Positions 51,803 to 64,000 of a stretch of DNA of 64,000 nucleotides are shown here, one piece after another. The translations under genes were made by a program, and so were the position numbers. Every line of letters begins with the position of its first letter. Within the stretch, counting starts at the first letter, position 1. The notes below the pieces were generated by a model, which was given only the letters and a program-made list of their open reading frames with translations, made no database searches and was not told where the DNA came from. The DNA comes from Antitrichia curtipendula. Its lineage: Eukaryota > Streptophyta > Bryopsida > Hypnales > Leucodontaceae. Location of the stretch: NCBI GenBank assembly GCA_951230915.1, contig OX579635.1:29016001-29080000 (forward strand), given 5' to 3'.

Positions 51803-53430
51803 GCGAAGAGGGTACTACAATTTTCGCAAAAGCAATTTCACAAATTTTCCCATTGGATCGTTTATTCGCATTTTGAGTTGTCTCTACCCTAATTGTGCGG
51901 TTCACCGTTTACTGTTCCATGGTAGATGGGAAATGGCAACAATCTTTCCGTGACCTCAGTAACGAGTGCTCAGAAATTCTTCCTGTTGCCAAGGCAGATC
52001 ATAGGGATTGTAAATAAATGCAGATCCAGGATCCTGGGCCAATAAATTCTTCTAGTTTCAATCAAATGCGTCTTCCGAAACACCTGTGACGGCTCCTCTT
52101 ATTTTGTTACTGACTTATAACAAGTTGGTGTTTGACAATTTCTCTTCTTGATTATGATCGAGTTTAGGGAACGTTTCCAATAGCGGAGGTTATCAATCAA
52201 TGCAGTTACCCTAGTCTAGCCAGAATGCTTGCGTAAAGAGACGAGGCGAGCGGAATTCGAGGACAATTCGGTCGCTTTTCTTGCACCTCACATGTGTGGT
52301 GATTTATCGTCAACCCTAAGTATCTCAAGGGTGTGCTACCTGAAGTCACCTGACTGTACGTCCTGCCGATAAATTCTAGTTAGTACCGTATACGTGTTGC
52401 TAGAATATTTTCGCGCTGTTCGACACGACACATGGTTAGGCTGTTCAGATTACACTCAGTTAGGTTTTCTGGCTTCGGGGTAGCTGGGTTCCATGTTTGA
52501 TGTTTTACTTTTCTTGTTCTTGCACGCTCTGCTCAGCGACGGTGTGCAGCCCTCGTGTGAAGAATCGTTGCAAAAAATTGAAAAAATAAGAAATACCTGA
52601 CTCATCTAAACCGGATACTATTAGAGTGATGAGTCAGTGGTTGATAATGCCTTTGAATCACCGTGTGCAATGGAGGATTGATGTGGAATGTCAATGAAGT
52701 GCATACACTCGCCTTGTCCTCGTTATGGAAGCAGTTCTCTTGGAACATTTTGTTTGATAGTTGGTTCTAGTATAGGCAAACAAGATAAGGTATGCAGCAT
52801 GGTGGCTAGAAGTTAGTCTTTTGCACTTTCATTTTCATTTGTATGTTTAAAATTAACAGCAATAAATTTTTTCAACAATATCATTCTTGAAAATATAGAT
52901 CATGAATTCAAAGTCTGCATATCATGTAAAATAGTCTATCAACAAAAGTTATTTTCTTGCAATTGCATTAATTAACCCTTATAAGGCATCCACTATGTGG
53001 ATTGTGAGTGTTTTCAAGAGCTTATTGCCAAGAGTGATGGAAAATAGATGAAGTACATTTAAGTATGTTGAAAAAACAAATTTTTGTTTATTTTTCAACA
53101 ATGTGATTAGTGTGGTCACTTGGCACTTCATGATTATTGTGTAAGGTTCAAAATGAGTTCATGTGAGAATGGGAAGAAATGAAAAAATAAAAAAATGAAG
53201 ATTATGGTAATTAACTTATTTTATTGTCCTAAGGTCATGGGTAGTAATTTTTCAACCTTCATCCAAAAGACCTAAGATTGTAAAACTATTAGATTATTGG
53301 TTATTGATTATTGACAAATAAAGTAGATGCATTAGTATTAAAACTCTTTAAATCCTTGAGATATTAGATAGGAGGCCAATAAAGATGTTGAATGGTTTTG
53401 GCAAAATAAATTATAACATTAGTAGAATTT
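51803..53430. other. OSCP 3' region and gene-free DNA
   Basis: Moderate composition to about 52800, then AT-rich. No gene or structured repeat was recognised beyond the two AATAAA signals after OSCP. Confidence 0.4.
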
Positions 53431-53437
53431 AAACATC

Positions 53438-53565
53438 TTTTTATCACTTTGATATAAAGATAGCTATTCCTAATGCATCTTTCCAACCAATAATTATTAT
53501 AATATTTTTATCACTTTGATATAAAGATAGCTATTTCTAATGCATCTTTGAACCAATAATAATAT
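53438..53565 (+). repeat. tandem duplication, period about 68 bp
   Basis: TTTTTATCACTTTGATATAA, AGATAGCTATT, CTAATGCATCTTT and AACCAATAAT occur twice in a row with few changes. Confidence 0.75.
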
Positions 53566-54329
53566 TCTTAGAAATTGTTCAGATAATCTTGACAATTTTT
53601 TTCATTTAAGTTAATAATTATTTTATCTACAATGATGAACAATAATCATTCTTGTGGTATAATCAATAATGATGCTATTAGAAATTACTGAAAGAAAATA
53701 GTAATTAAAAAAATCCTCAAATAGAATTAATAGTTATAAGATGGAATTGAAATATTCTAGTGCCAATGGTGAGACTACTCTAGCAAACAAAGTTAACTAT
53801 GTAGAACCCCTTTTTTTTTAAATTGTGAAAATTGAGTTCCAAATATCCTATTAGTTATTTTCTCACAACAAAGCAATGTTTGCCTGTACATCAAAAATTT
53901 CTACAACTTTCACATCACTAATCCAAATGGAATGATTTGAAGCTTTACATGTAAACAACAATAAAATGTTTGAGAAAAAAATTCAATTTTTTGTGATTTT
54001 TTTGTACAATCTAGCAATTACCTTTTGGACCTAGATAGGATAACTTCTGCTCTTTGACACCAATTGAAAATAAAAATTATACTCCTTAAAAGCTAATGTA
54101 ATTTTCTATTTTCAAAACATTAAACTTTTAGAAAATCATGTCAAAAATTGAGGTTGCACAAGTCTATCCAAAATTCTAAGAATTCCTAAAAGGACTTTAA
54201 GGATTAAAATAAAACAATGGTAAAGGTTCATAATTATTATACTTGTTGTGAACTTCCGTTGATTGTCTTCGGAGGTAAAGTGCAAAGGGTACTAGGAGAT
54301 GCTCTAAGTCAAATATATGGTAATGTCGA

Positions 54330-54538
54330 TATTTAGTGTTACCTACACTAATTGATTTCAAAATGCAATAAATTTTTATTCTGGATGAATATTTTTACCA
54401 AGAGCTTTACCAAGAACATAGATATTGTTACTATTCAAAGTTGTAGATTTCTATAAACATAGTTAGTAAAATTACTCTTAAAGAATTAAAACATATAGCA
54501 TTTCAAAATCAATTAGTGTGGTTAACACTAAATTTCAT
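54330..54538. mobile_element. miniature inverted-repeat element
   Basis: ATTTAGTGTTACCTACACTA, ATTGATTTCAAAATGC at the left is inverted at the right (GCATTTCAAAATCAAT, TAGTGTGGTTAACACTAAAT). About 205 bp. The CACTAAAT ends resemble those of the TA-flanked element at 35891. Confidence 0.6.
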
Positions 54539-55389
54539 TATTACATGTAGTGTAGTGGTATAGGAGGAGGCTGAAATCTCGACCCTCTTCTTCCAACCAC
54601 CCTTATAGGTGACTTTAAAATGAACAGTGAGCAGCTGTAAAATCAATAAATGGTGGTCATTTTATTAGATTGTAGATGATTTAAGAGCAATTTTAAGTTT
54701 AGGAGGGATTCTTTTAAGGATTGATTGGGGATGGTTTAAAAACCATGGTTTCTTTTGGACTAATGTGCATATGTGTAAACTAAATTATTAAAAAATAACT
54801 TAATTTATTAAAAATCTATTTATATGCATGGTATAAACTCAAAGATTGTGGTTGAGTACAATATAGGATTGGCAATTTTAAATTAATGTTGCTTTCAAGA
54901 TCGTGTGGTAACATACATTAAGTAACAATCTAAATCTTTTATACATCTTCAATAGCTATTATATAAATTAGAGAATCTTACAAACCAAGAGAAGACTCAT
55001 ACTACATTTATGTATCAACATGTTCAATTTTGGTGGATCTCTATAACACTAGTCTTTTAATCCAACTAGTTCCACCTGAATTTGAGCAAGTGTATACATC
55101 ATGAAGAGTGTTGTATTGCAATTGCAGAAGTATAGTGATTTTCCACAAGTTTTTATGGTATTGGACGAAGCGTTTGAGTCAATTATAATTACCATTAGTA
55201 TATTTAAAACTACAACTTGCATGCAATTTTTCATTACTAGTTCAACTCTTATATAAACACAAGATTACGTAAATATAGTGAAGAGACTAATGAGCTGCAT
55301 GTTTGTTGCAGGTTGCAACGATAGAGAACTCCATTGACAATTTCCAATAGAAATTCAACGCTAGTAAGGAGAGTGATATTATCAATATA

Positions 55390-55453
55390 TTGAGATTTTA
55401 CGACTCATTGTAGTCATATTTTGATGTCATAAAACACCCATTTTGTTGTAGTG
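55390..55453. mobile_element. CACTA-type right end, fragment
   Basis: Ends ATTTTGTTGTAGTG, the inverted form of CACTACAACAAAA, preceded by TAGTCATATTTTGATGTCAT. The same arrangement ends the element at 60116. No left partner was found. Confidence 0.5.
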
Positions 55454-55777
55454 CATTTTTCCTAAGTTTTTTTGTGGAATGTCTTTTTTTTAAACGAGTG
55501 AAAATTGTTGTTTACCTCTGCAGCTACATGTTGTCAATTATATTAAGAAATATTCTTTAAACTTATCAAAAGACCTATGTAGAAGAGTTCCTCCGTACTA
55601 TCAAAGCCTTGGTTCGGGTTGTTGAAGTCAAAATGTCGTCCATCTTGTGACTTTGTCACTGTCAATTGTTACATTTTTCTCTACAGCCGTGGCCGGATTA
55701 ATAGTCACTCTCACCGTACTGGTAGTCTCTTTTGTTTGTAGTGGATCCCTACCGCCATGATTGTTGTCCTCTTTTCA

Positions 55778-56014
55778 CACTATAAGAAACCCATGTTTTA
55801 GGTGCCGTTTTGAAATTTTTTCAGACGGATTTTAGGTGATGTCAAAAAAAACAAATTGTATTTTTTTGTCAATAATCATGTCCAATATAACATCCAGATG
55901 TTATATTGGACATGATTATTGACAAAAAAAAACAATTTGTTTTTTTTGACATCACCTAAAATCCGTCTGAAAAAATTTCAAAACAGCACCTAAAACGCGG
56001 GTTTCTTATAGTGT
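55778..56014. mobile_element. 237 bp CACTA-like hairpin MITE
   Basis: Starts CACTATAAGAAACCCATG and ends GGGTTTCTTATAGTG. The two arms of about 117 bp are almost perfect inverted copies around a tiny centre (CCAG). Small differences lie in T runs and near the ends. Same ends as the 1.7 kb element at 32160-33868, so it is likely a deletion or fold-back derivative of that family. Confidence 0.8.
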
Positions 56015-56339
56015 TAGTGGCATTGTGCATTGTCTTTGCGTTCTTGCTACCTTTGTGGTTGTAGCTAGTGCCCATTAAAGGTCAGTTTCATTGCTCTGGG
56101 CTTCTTGATCAAGGTTATTCCATCAAATAGAATTTTGGATTTTAACATCAACCTTCAAAAATTAGGATAGTGAATGAACAATGTTGAGCAACCTTCAAAG
56201 ATTTAAGGCAACACAAAATATGTAATATAAATTTAAGATTATAAAAAGGTCATAACCACTTTATCTTTAGAAATTACAAATAAACAAGAGGATAGAATAA
56301 CACCATAACCACTATATCTCTAGAATTTACAAATACACA

Positions 56340-56740
56340 AGAAGAAATAATAATAATAGTGATAGAAAGAATAAGAAGCAAAAGATAGCAAGTGCTAAAA
56401 GGTAAGATGAAACAAGGAGAAAGAAGAAGAAAAAGTTAAGATGTAACAAAAAGCAACACAAAGCACAAGTTAAAATTCAACAAAGTGCAACAAATAACAA
56501 AAAAAGCAAGAAATAAAATGCAACAAGAAACAAAAAGTAATAAGAAAAAATAAGGAGCATGAACTAAGAACCAACAAGAAACATGAACTAAGAGACAATA
56601 AGAAGCATGAACTAATAAGCAACAAGAAGCAAAAATTAAGAAAAGAAAAAGAAAAAGAAAAAGTAGCAAGAAACAAGAACTAAGAGGCAACAAAACCTAG
56701 GAGACAACAAGAAGCAAAGGAAAAGAAATAAAAATAGCCA
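56340..56740. repeat. purine-rich degenerate minisatellite
   Basis: Built from AACAAGAAGCA, ATGAACTAAGAG and AGAAAAAGAAAAAG units, with irregular spacing of roughly 20-25 bases. The plus strand is almost all A and G with C spacers. The minus strand gives long Leu/Phe-rich open frames that come only from the repeat. Confidence 0.75.
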
Positions 56741-59390
56741 AATGTTGCACTTTGAAAGGAAGGTACAAAAATGACGGCTAGGGCTTTAAAATCCTAAATC
56801 AATGGCAGATAAGATTTCAATATCTTAACCATGTGACTTGCCTTATTCATGCACATGACTTGGTCTAGTTATGTGACTTGATATAATCATGCAACTGACT
56901 AAATATGACTACTCTAAGCAACTAAGCTATTTTGATAATCAAATTTGATCCAAGGTGAATATATGTTGCACTACAATTCCACAAAATGTTTGAAGGAAAA
57001 TTACAAGGCCTTAAGCACCTACAATTATAGCAAAAAAGTGTGCATAAGTGTGTGGAAGTGAAAGTATTTAATAGAGATGTTCTTTAAAAGCATCTTTGAA
57101 GCAAAACAAGGGATTATGCTTATATAGTCTAAGTATATCCTTGTAAGAACATCTAAACAACCATCTTTTAATTGCAATACAAGCTTATGCATGCCTATAG
57201 TGAGCCTCAATCTTCATATGAATAATTTTGTGACTTAGACTATAGGGCCTACAGAGACCCTCTAAAAATGTGGTTTGTATAACATTGCTGAAAACCTTTC
57301 TAAAAAATAAACAAACTTCAATACATGACATGTGTAAGTGTTTTAAATATATTTATAAGATAAAACATGCACAATCTTGTTCTTTGTTGTTGGGCTTTAA
57401 GTCCTAGCTTGGATAATTAAGTATTCTTCAATTAGCATTCTAAATAATAAATAATTTTTTCCTAATGATAAATTATAAGTGGTTCACATCTTAATTAAAT
57501 CTGACCAAAACTATAAAAATTAGAAGTTTGAGGTGGTTTTGGATGGTTTTGGCCAATCTAAGCCAAACCCTTAGACTTCTAAATCCAAATTCAAAAATTC
57601 AGAATTTTTGATAGCTTAAGTTGTAGAGTACTACATGCCTATTCAAAAATAGTAAAATCTTTATAATGAAATATTTTTAGCAAAAATTATGGATGGATGA
57701 AGTTCTATCTCTTATTCATTTTTGAAGACTTTATCCAACATTTTGTTTTGGCCTATAAGTCTAAATTAACTTTTATTTTCAAGATTGGATTGTAAATGTC
57801 ATCTAAATTTAAGGTTCCTTTCTAGCTTGAGTTAGATGAATTTTGATATTTTTAATCCAAAATTAATGCTTTTGATTATCCAATTTCATTACAATCTATT
57901 TTCTTTAATATTTATCCATTTAAAAAAGTGTGATATGTTCTTGAAAATCTTTAAAAATTGTCTAAGTGATTTTTAATTCAAAGTTGGATTTTAATGAATT
58001 CTTAAGTTTGAATTAAACTTCTAATATCTAATGGTTTCTACAAAAAGAAAAATAATAAAGTGCCAAATTCAAGGACATGCCTCAGAATCTATTTCTAATT
58101 CATACCAATTTTCTAATATGCATATTATAGTTGGATCATGAGGCCTGACTTGATTCATTTTTATTGTGTCTTTTGTGTCTTTGTAATAATAAATTTTACA
58201 ATAAGATATATAAATTCTAACTGTGATCAATTTTATTTTTCAAACAATTTCTTTCTACTTCTCTCTCTTGACTTTTTCCAAAAAAAATTCTATGTTTTTG
58301 ATTTTTTTTTTTTTTTGGATTATTTTAGAATAGCAATCTTTGATTTCTATTATTATTAATTGATTTTTAATAACTCTAGAAACCAAACAATTATAATGGC
58401 ATAATCCTTATAAGTGCTAAATAAGTATATATTGAAGACTTCAAAATTTCATTTGGTCAATTATGCATAAATTATGATCAACAATCTTTGTTTAATACAA
58501 AGTCATAACTCTATAAGGAGGCCAACTTAGTCTCTTAACTATGCCCAAAGCTTTAAGTAGAAATTTGGAACCTATACATCTAATTCAAACATTTAGACTT
58601 TGAATACAAACAACATTCCTCACTTGCTCTTGCTCTATGGGTACTCAAGAATGGAATTTTTTCACTCTTTTTTTTCTCCTTAAATTAGATTTTTTCAAGC
58701 TTCAAGTATTTTTTCTAAACCCCATAATTTTCAATCTATTTCACTAGTTTAAATGCATTAGATTTCACTTTGTACCAACCAATCTAATTAGCTCTTAATT
58801 TGTATCAACCACCACAATCAATCAATATAATTAGTCAATCTTCCAGTGCATGCTGTGCAACCAATCTATTAGTGTATGAACTAGACGTGTGGTTATGTCC
58901 TCATGACCTAATGTATTCATTAAACAGTATTCCCTCTTTGTGATTAAAAAAATCAACAATCTTTCTATTTGAACCAATACTTTGTAGGACTCTCTTTGTC
59001 ACCAAATATATATTTCAACTTAGAAAACCCCGCCATAAGGAACCAAAACACATTTAATATGCATTTTGAGATCCTTTTCCTATCCTTTCCAACAAGATGG
59101 GCCAGGAATGAATCCATCTATTGTTTCATGTTGTTCACTGTTTCACTTTTCTCTATTTCCTTTGTAAACCTTGTGAGAATTATAAATTTTTTAATTAAAA
59201 TATAAACATATGCTACCCAAATTTTTTTAATACAAGTTCTATAATAGGCACAACATACAACATACAACAATAACAACAACAACAACAAATTTTGAATAGG
59301 CATGAAATAAAGTTATGCCTACACCCTAAGGAATTTGGGATCTACAACCAAAATACTAGAGGGCCATCTTAGATTGGACCTCTTTTCGAC
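56741..59390. other. AT-rich gene-free stretch
   Basis: No coding similarity recognised. A run of about 19 T lies near 58298-58316. Confidence 0.4.
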
Positions 59391-60116
59391 TTGGACTATC
59401 TAAAAAGTAAAAAAATGACTATGAAAAAAATGTGCCTAAAAAATATGCCTCCCTTCCAAAATATGATTGAAGCAAAAATATAACTGAAGCAAAAATATTA
59501 CTACATGCTCTCTAAACATGTTCATTGTCCAAATTTTCTATAGGCTGTCTCAAAAGGAGAAAAAATGACTATTAAAAAATATGACTACAAAATATGACTC
59601 GAGCAAAAATATAACTTGAGCAAAAATATGACTGGGCTCTTCAAACATGTTCCTCGCCTAAATTTTCCTTGAGCTACCTAGAAAGAAAAGAAAAAAATGA
59701 CTATAAAAAAAAAGTGACTAAAAAATATGACTCCCCCAAAAATAAAACTGCAAAATATGACTAGGTGTTCTTCAAACATGGTCCCCGCCCAATTTTTCTT
59801 GGGCTACCTAAAAACAAAAAATTATCACGACCAAAAAGATATGACTACAAAATATGACTGACACAAAAAATATGACTATAAATATGACTAGACATTCTCC
59901 AAATCTATTTCCTATCGTTCCCTATGAAGTACTTAGCTGTTTTCAAAGGACGTATATTATATGTCTGTGATGTACAAAGCCAAAATATGACTAATATCCA
60001 TATTTGTAGTCATATTTTTTTTCAAGATGTTGGCCTCCAAAAATATGACTGTGAGCAGTCACCAGTCATCCCTAGTCATATTTTTGTAGTCATAAAATGC
60101 AAGTTTTGTTGTAGTG
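59391..60116. mobile_element. CACTA-type element end with TATGACT subterminal repeats
   Basis: Ends GCAAGTTTTGTTGTAGTG at 60116. The preceding 700 bp hold at least ten copies of AAATATGACT or close variants in both orientations, the subterminal repeat pattern where CACTA transposases bind. A larger repeat of about 120 bp is also visible (TTCTTCAAACATG.TCC, GCC.AATTTT.CTTGG.CTA). No matching left end was found in the window. Confidence 0.6.
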
Positions 60117-60119
60117 ATG

Positions 60120-61690
60120 GAAATTAGATTGAAGCGTAATTAGAAAAGGTTTTAAGAGATGTAGACAATGGAATCCCTCTAAAAATGACAACAAGAATTT
60201 ACGTGATTCAAATTAGCACATTTCAGGGCATGTCTACAGAACTACTTTATCAAAGAGGAGAAGCTAGAGAAGGATCCTAAGTGAAGAAGAGAAAAATAAG
60301 ATGGTTAAGTACTTATTAGGTATGCAAAATTGAAAATTTTCACTCTACATGAGCCGCCTACAACCAAAATTTATGAGTTCACACAATCAAGGATAACACT
60401 TTTCAGAGATGGCTTTCCAAGTTATGGGTGGATTAGAAATTATATGAATAGACATCTACAACTCTCTTTGAGAAAACTCAATCACTATAATAAAATTGTG
60501 CTAGAGCCTTGTATATAAACAATGTAAAAATCTTCTATAACAACTTGTCCACATTATATGAGAAACATTCATATAGCCCTCATCAAGTTTAGAATTGCAA
60601 TGCATCTAGCACTCAAGCCAGGAAAGATGGAAGAAATAATGTTTTAGTAACGAGAGGTTCAAAAAATGTTTACATAGTAATTTTTTACTAGAGAGAGTGG
60701 CTCTTCGTGCAAGGATGCATCAATGCTAACAAACTTCTTCATATTCAAATGAGAAAAAAAAATCTATCTCTACAAAATAGGTAGAAAAAATGCATAAAAC
60801 ATGTATGATGTATTTGTTATTCAAAGAGTGAATGAAATATTTTATAATAAATGTAAAACAACAATATGACATTTTTTCAATTTATAGACACCTCCTTATT
60901 CTAGACGGCCATACTTCACATGTAAGATTGAAGGTAATGAAAATAATAATGTTAATTGGTGTAGATCTTTTGACTTTTCCAAGTCATACATTATACGCCC
61001 TACAACTTCTAGAGGTCGCTTGTTTAAAGCATTCCAAAGTAGCATTTTGAGCTTATAAGAACAAATGAACCATTAATCATATGGAACAAGCTCCAAGCAA
61101 AGTAAACCTAATTGGATGGATAGCTTTTGGTTTAAGGAAAACTTTTACTAAAAATAATATTATAAATTTTTTGTGACAATTAATATTTTTCTTCTAGTTG
61201 TCATGCCTATGAACAACGAACTAGGATCTAATGAGAGTTTTAGCAAAGAATGTAAAAATAGACATTTTGGGCTTGAAAAAGTATCACATTTAAGCTACCA
61301 TGATGTTCCAAGTCAAGGCTTGTAAGATTGACAAATACATAAGATTTATGAGGAAAATATAGGTTCACTATCAAAGTGTGACCAAAACAATAAATAAGTT
61401 GTAAGTGACAATGACAACATGTAAGAAAAAAATGAAGAATCAAGTGATAAGAACCATGGAGGTGAAGACCAAGGAAAGTGTATTCAAAAAACTTTATTTG
61501 AACTTCCACCAATAATTTTGCCCGTTGTGAGGAAGATACCAAAAGAAGAGGAGCCTTACATTGATTATTCAAAATCACTATGAATGACCAAAGACAACTA
61601 TTTACAATCTTTGGAACAAATTGCCAACTACAAGGAGGAAACAACCACAAAGAATAAAAAAGATAAAATTAGAAAACTAGATAGATAAGT
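60120..61690 (+). pseudogene. decayed pogo/Tigger-like DDE transposase
   Basis: Cut-and-paste transposase of the Tc1/mariner group, broken by many stops and shifts. In order along the plus strand: a CENP-B-type DNA-binding part at 60385-60475 (LFRDGFPSYGWIRNYMNRHL, QLSLRKLNH); a segment near 60540-60720 with NNLSTLYEKH, VTRGSKNVY and INANK; the DDE core at 60832-61050 (HLLILDGHTSHV, VDLLTFPSHTLYALQLLEVA); and a tail at 61470-61580 (PKEEEPYIDYSKSL). The Asp of LDGHTSH is the second catalytic acid and is kept. It sits right after a CACTA-type end, so one element may have landed in another. Confidence 0.75.
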
Positions 61691-62360
61691 AAAGTGTAGA
61701 GAGTTAGACAGAAAAAACAAAAAGAGATATCTAGTCCCTAAAAATATAATCCCTACAACAATTCAAGAAGCACTACAAGGAAATTCAGTGTGCAAAAGCA
61801 ATAACACAATATAGTGACCAACTCCATTTTCTCATTATATAAGAGATATCGATGGTCACATGGAAGACACTATACCGTAGTTTTCTTTCACCAATTTGTA
61901 AAGAATATCATAGGAGAACAATCATTATAGAAAATCTAAAGCCTCCAGAGGGCCGCTCCAGAGCAACTAAAAGGACCCCACAATAACATTTAAATTAGCT
62001 TAAGGATTTTTTTTCCCTTTAGTCGCTCACCTTGCACCATGACATCGGATGACTATCAATGGTTCAAAAGCAGAGTACAAAGTATTATATAATTAAGGTT
62101 TAGGTATTGTAATGCACTTTAACTCTAATTATTGCATACCTTGTACCCTAATCAAGTTTTGGAAAAAAAACCATATGTCGAAATTAGTCCAATGACATCT
62201 ACCATCAAGAGTTTTTTTAATGGCAATGTAATAGTCATAATTCATTGACAATAGGTGCAAATGAAGGATGAAGTAGTTGTTTTTATAGAGAAATCAATTG
62301 TCTATGGTGAATCCTCAAAGGATATGGAGTATTTTGAAGAAAGATCATTCATTGTCAAAT
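61691..62360. other. gene-free stretch with a possible CACTA left end
   Basis: CACTACAAGGAAATTCAG at about 61770 looks like the left end of a CACTA element, but no right partner lies in the remaining 2.2 kb. Confidence 0.35.
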
Positions 62361-62729
62361 GCAGAATTGTGTTCAAAGTTGAATTTCAGACCCCATTTAG
62401 GCATAGTAGAATATATTTTTTTTAAAACTTTGATCTAATTAAAGTTGGATAATCAATCTAGTTTTCATCTCCAAAAATCCTTTTAAGGTTTAGAGCCTCC
62501 AATAAAAATTCATGGGCAAAATTCTAAAAGGGGTTGGAAGGAAAATTTTCTTTGACATTTAAACACCTTCTCCAAATTTTGTCCATAACTTTTTATTGGA
62601 GGCTCTAAGCCTCAAACGGATTTTTGGAGACTAGCTTAATCTCCAACTTTAATTAGTTCAAATCTTTAAAAAAACAATTCTACTATATCTAAATGGGGTC
62701 TAAAATTCAACTTTGAACACAATTTATGC
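62361..62729. mobile_element. fold-back element with arms of about 165 bp
   Basis: GCAGAATTGTGTTCAAAGTT, then CAGACCCCATTTAGGCATAG at the left is inverted at the right (CTATATCTAAATGGGGTCTA, AACTTTGAACACAATTTATGC). Inner parts TTAGAGCCTCCAATAAAAA and CTCCAAAAATCC are also mirrored. Arms are roughly 85-90% alike by eye. No ORF. Confidence 0.75.
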
Positions 62730-64000
62730 TTTTCACTTAACTTTGAGCGATTGTACTCCTATTACTCTTAATTTACATATCCCACATGAATTGTTTTATC
62801 TACTTCTATCCCATTTGTATAAATAACTCTCCTTCTCAATTAATGCTAATCTAAATAGCTTATAGAGTTAGTTAGAAATCATTATTTTTTCTAAAAAAAT
62901 TGGCAACTACCTTCAAAAACCACATCATTTGGCTTAATTTATTTCATTTGCCAATTAATCATTGTGTCATCTGATGTCGCTGATTATTAAACTTATCTTT
63001 GCTACACCCTCTTTTTTGAGTCTTGATGTCCTTCACGAAATTCACACAAGCTGACAATATACTACAACTAGATTTGTCAAGTTGCCTATTTTCGATTAAT
63101 AGACTGGTTTGATCACTTTTAAGTGGCCCTTCTAAGGTCTGATTTTCTTTCTAATGGATTATAAAGAAAACTTAGAAGAAAAGGAGAGAGCACTGTCTTC
63201 TTACTTGCTTTGTCAAAAGTGTCAAAGTTGTAGCTAGCAGGACTTAACATTGCATTATGTGTTCAATGGCTGCTTTCAGTCATTCAATTTACAAAGAACA
63301 CTAAAAATTTAGAGGGTTGTATTGCCTTTGCCCAAACCTACAATTCATACTAGATAGAATGGATTATGAGGCATGTGGCATGGTCATAGGAAAGATTAGG
63401 GAGAGAAGGTGATTGGACAACTTTGTATGGCGGTGTGGGCGACGTGGTTGCAAGAAAACAAAGTCATCTAGGTCGGAGACTTGGTTTGAAAAATTGTAAT
63501 TGACTCTCAAAGAAGCCCTTATTCTAATGTATTGTTGGACTATCCAAAGTAGCCAAACCCTAGCACTTGTACATGTAGAGGTTGGAGATGATCATACAAC
63601 TATAGATTGGTATAATTCTTATAATTCCAAGCACATTAATAGGAGTCAACTTGGTTGTGACTAGTTTGCTTTTTAAGAATCTTCATTCTAACTCTTGAAT
63701 ATGACTTGAAATATGAAAAACAATTGTAGTACATTATTTTTTAATTATATCTATTTGACATAATACAAAACAAAATAATAATGTTAAATTTCTAAATATT
63801 AAAAGGACTAAAATGTAGTTGTAACTATTCTTTGTCATTCATTAAGAACCTTAATTCATCCAATTAAGGACTATTTTAGATGAATAAGCAACAGTTTTTG
63901 GTAGAATATTCCAACACGGACCTCCATAAATAAACCCCTAACGTCTATTAGTGGCTCCTATTAGTGTGCTTTCACCCTGTAGAGAGATTTGTGCTCTAGA
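62730..64000. other. gene-free stretch to window end
   Basis: No coding similarity, RNA gene or clear inverted repeat was seen. Confidence 0.4.

Noticed and set aside
51043..51876. 277-codon Gly/Arg/Glu-rich open frame overlapping OSCP
   Set aside because: It is a shadow in a GC-rich coding region; the other frame is a perfect OSCP.
56436..56693. Leu/Phe-rich membrane-like open frame on the minus strand
   Set aside because: Product of the purine-rich minisatellite.
61240..61650. 136-codon minus-strand open frame
   Set aside because: Antisense to the decayed pogo transposase tail, whose plus-strand motifs (EEPYIDYSKSL) are convincing.

Overview
The window reads as nuclear DNA of a land plant. 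The coding islands are GC-rich and split by many short GT-AG introns, and they sit in long AT-rich gene-free stretches full of inverted-repeat transposon relics. The gene content is plant-like: phytoene desaturase, a CCS copper chaperone with a transit peptide, a plant KDO transferase, mitochondrial OSCP and a TIR-domain relic. The compact introns, the form of the TIR relic and the animal-like two-pore channel suggest a non-seed plant, probably a bryophyte and perhaps a moss. That placement is inference; nothing here names the species.

Layout. 220-4189 (-): KDTA, a KDO transferase, nine exons, C-terminus outside the window. About 5.4-11.3 kb (+): a kinesin with a divergent motor, transcribed away from KDTA. 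15410-20629 (+): CCS, whose 2.7 kb last intron holds an intact antisense retroelement gag ORF. 22905-29016 (-): a two-pore channel in 13 exons, convergent with CCS. 36703-41124 (+): phytoene desaturase in 11 exons. 41744-42321 (-): a TIR-domain gene broken by two frame changes. 45635-46585 (-): a small charged protein I do not recognise. 51107-51802 (+): intronless mitochondrial ATP synthase OSCP. 60120-61690 (+): a decayed pogo/Tigger-type transposase.

The genes do not form a functional cluster; they are housekeeping genes for organelle lipid glycosylation, transport, copper delivery, ion flux, carotenoids and respiration. What links them is shared mobile DNA. One short repeat core occurs in five introns of three genes, and its best copies are bounded by TTAA. 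A second dispersed repeat also occurs in introns of two genes. Several CACTA-type miniature elements and near-perfect hairpins lie between the genes.

The most interesting protein is the two-pore channel. Its pore resembles animal TPCs, and residues known to control the plant SV channel (the third S4 arginine, the luminal acidic loop, EF-hand 2 position 1) are changed. All exon boundaries were read by eye from splice signals, reading phase and family similarity; no alignment was run.
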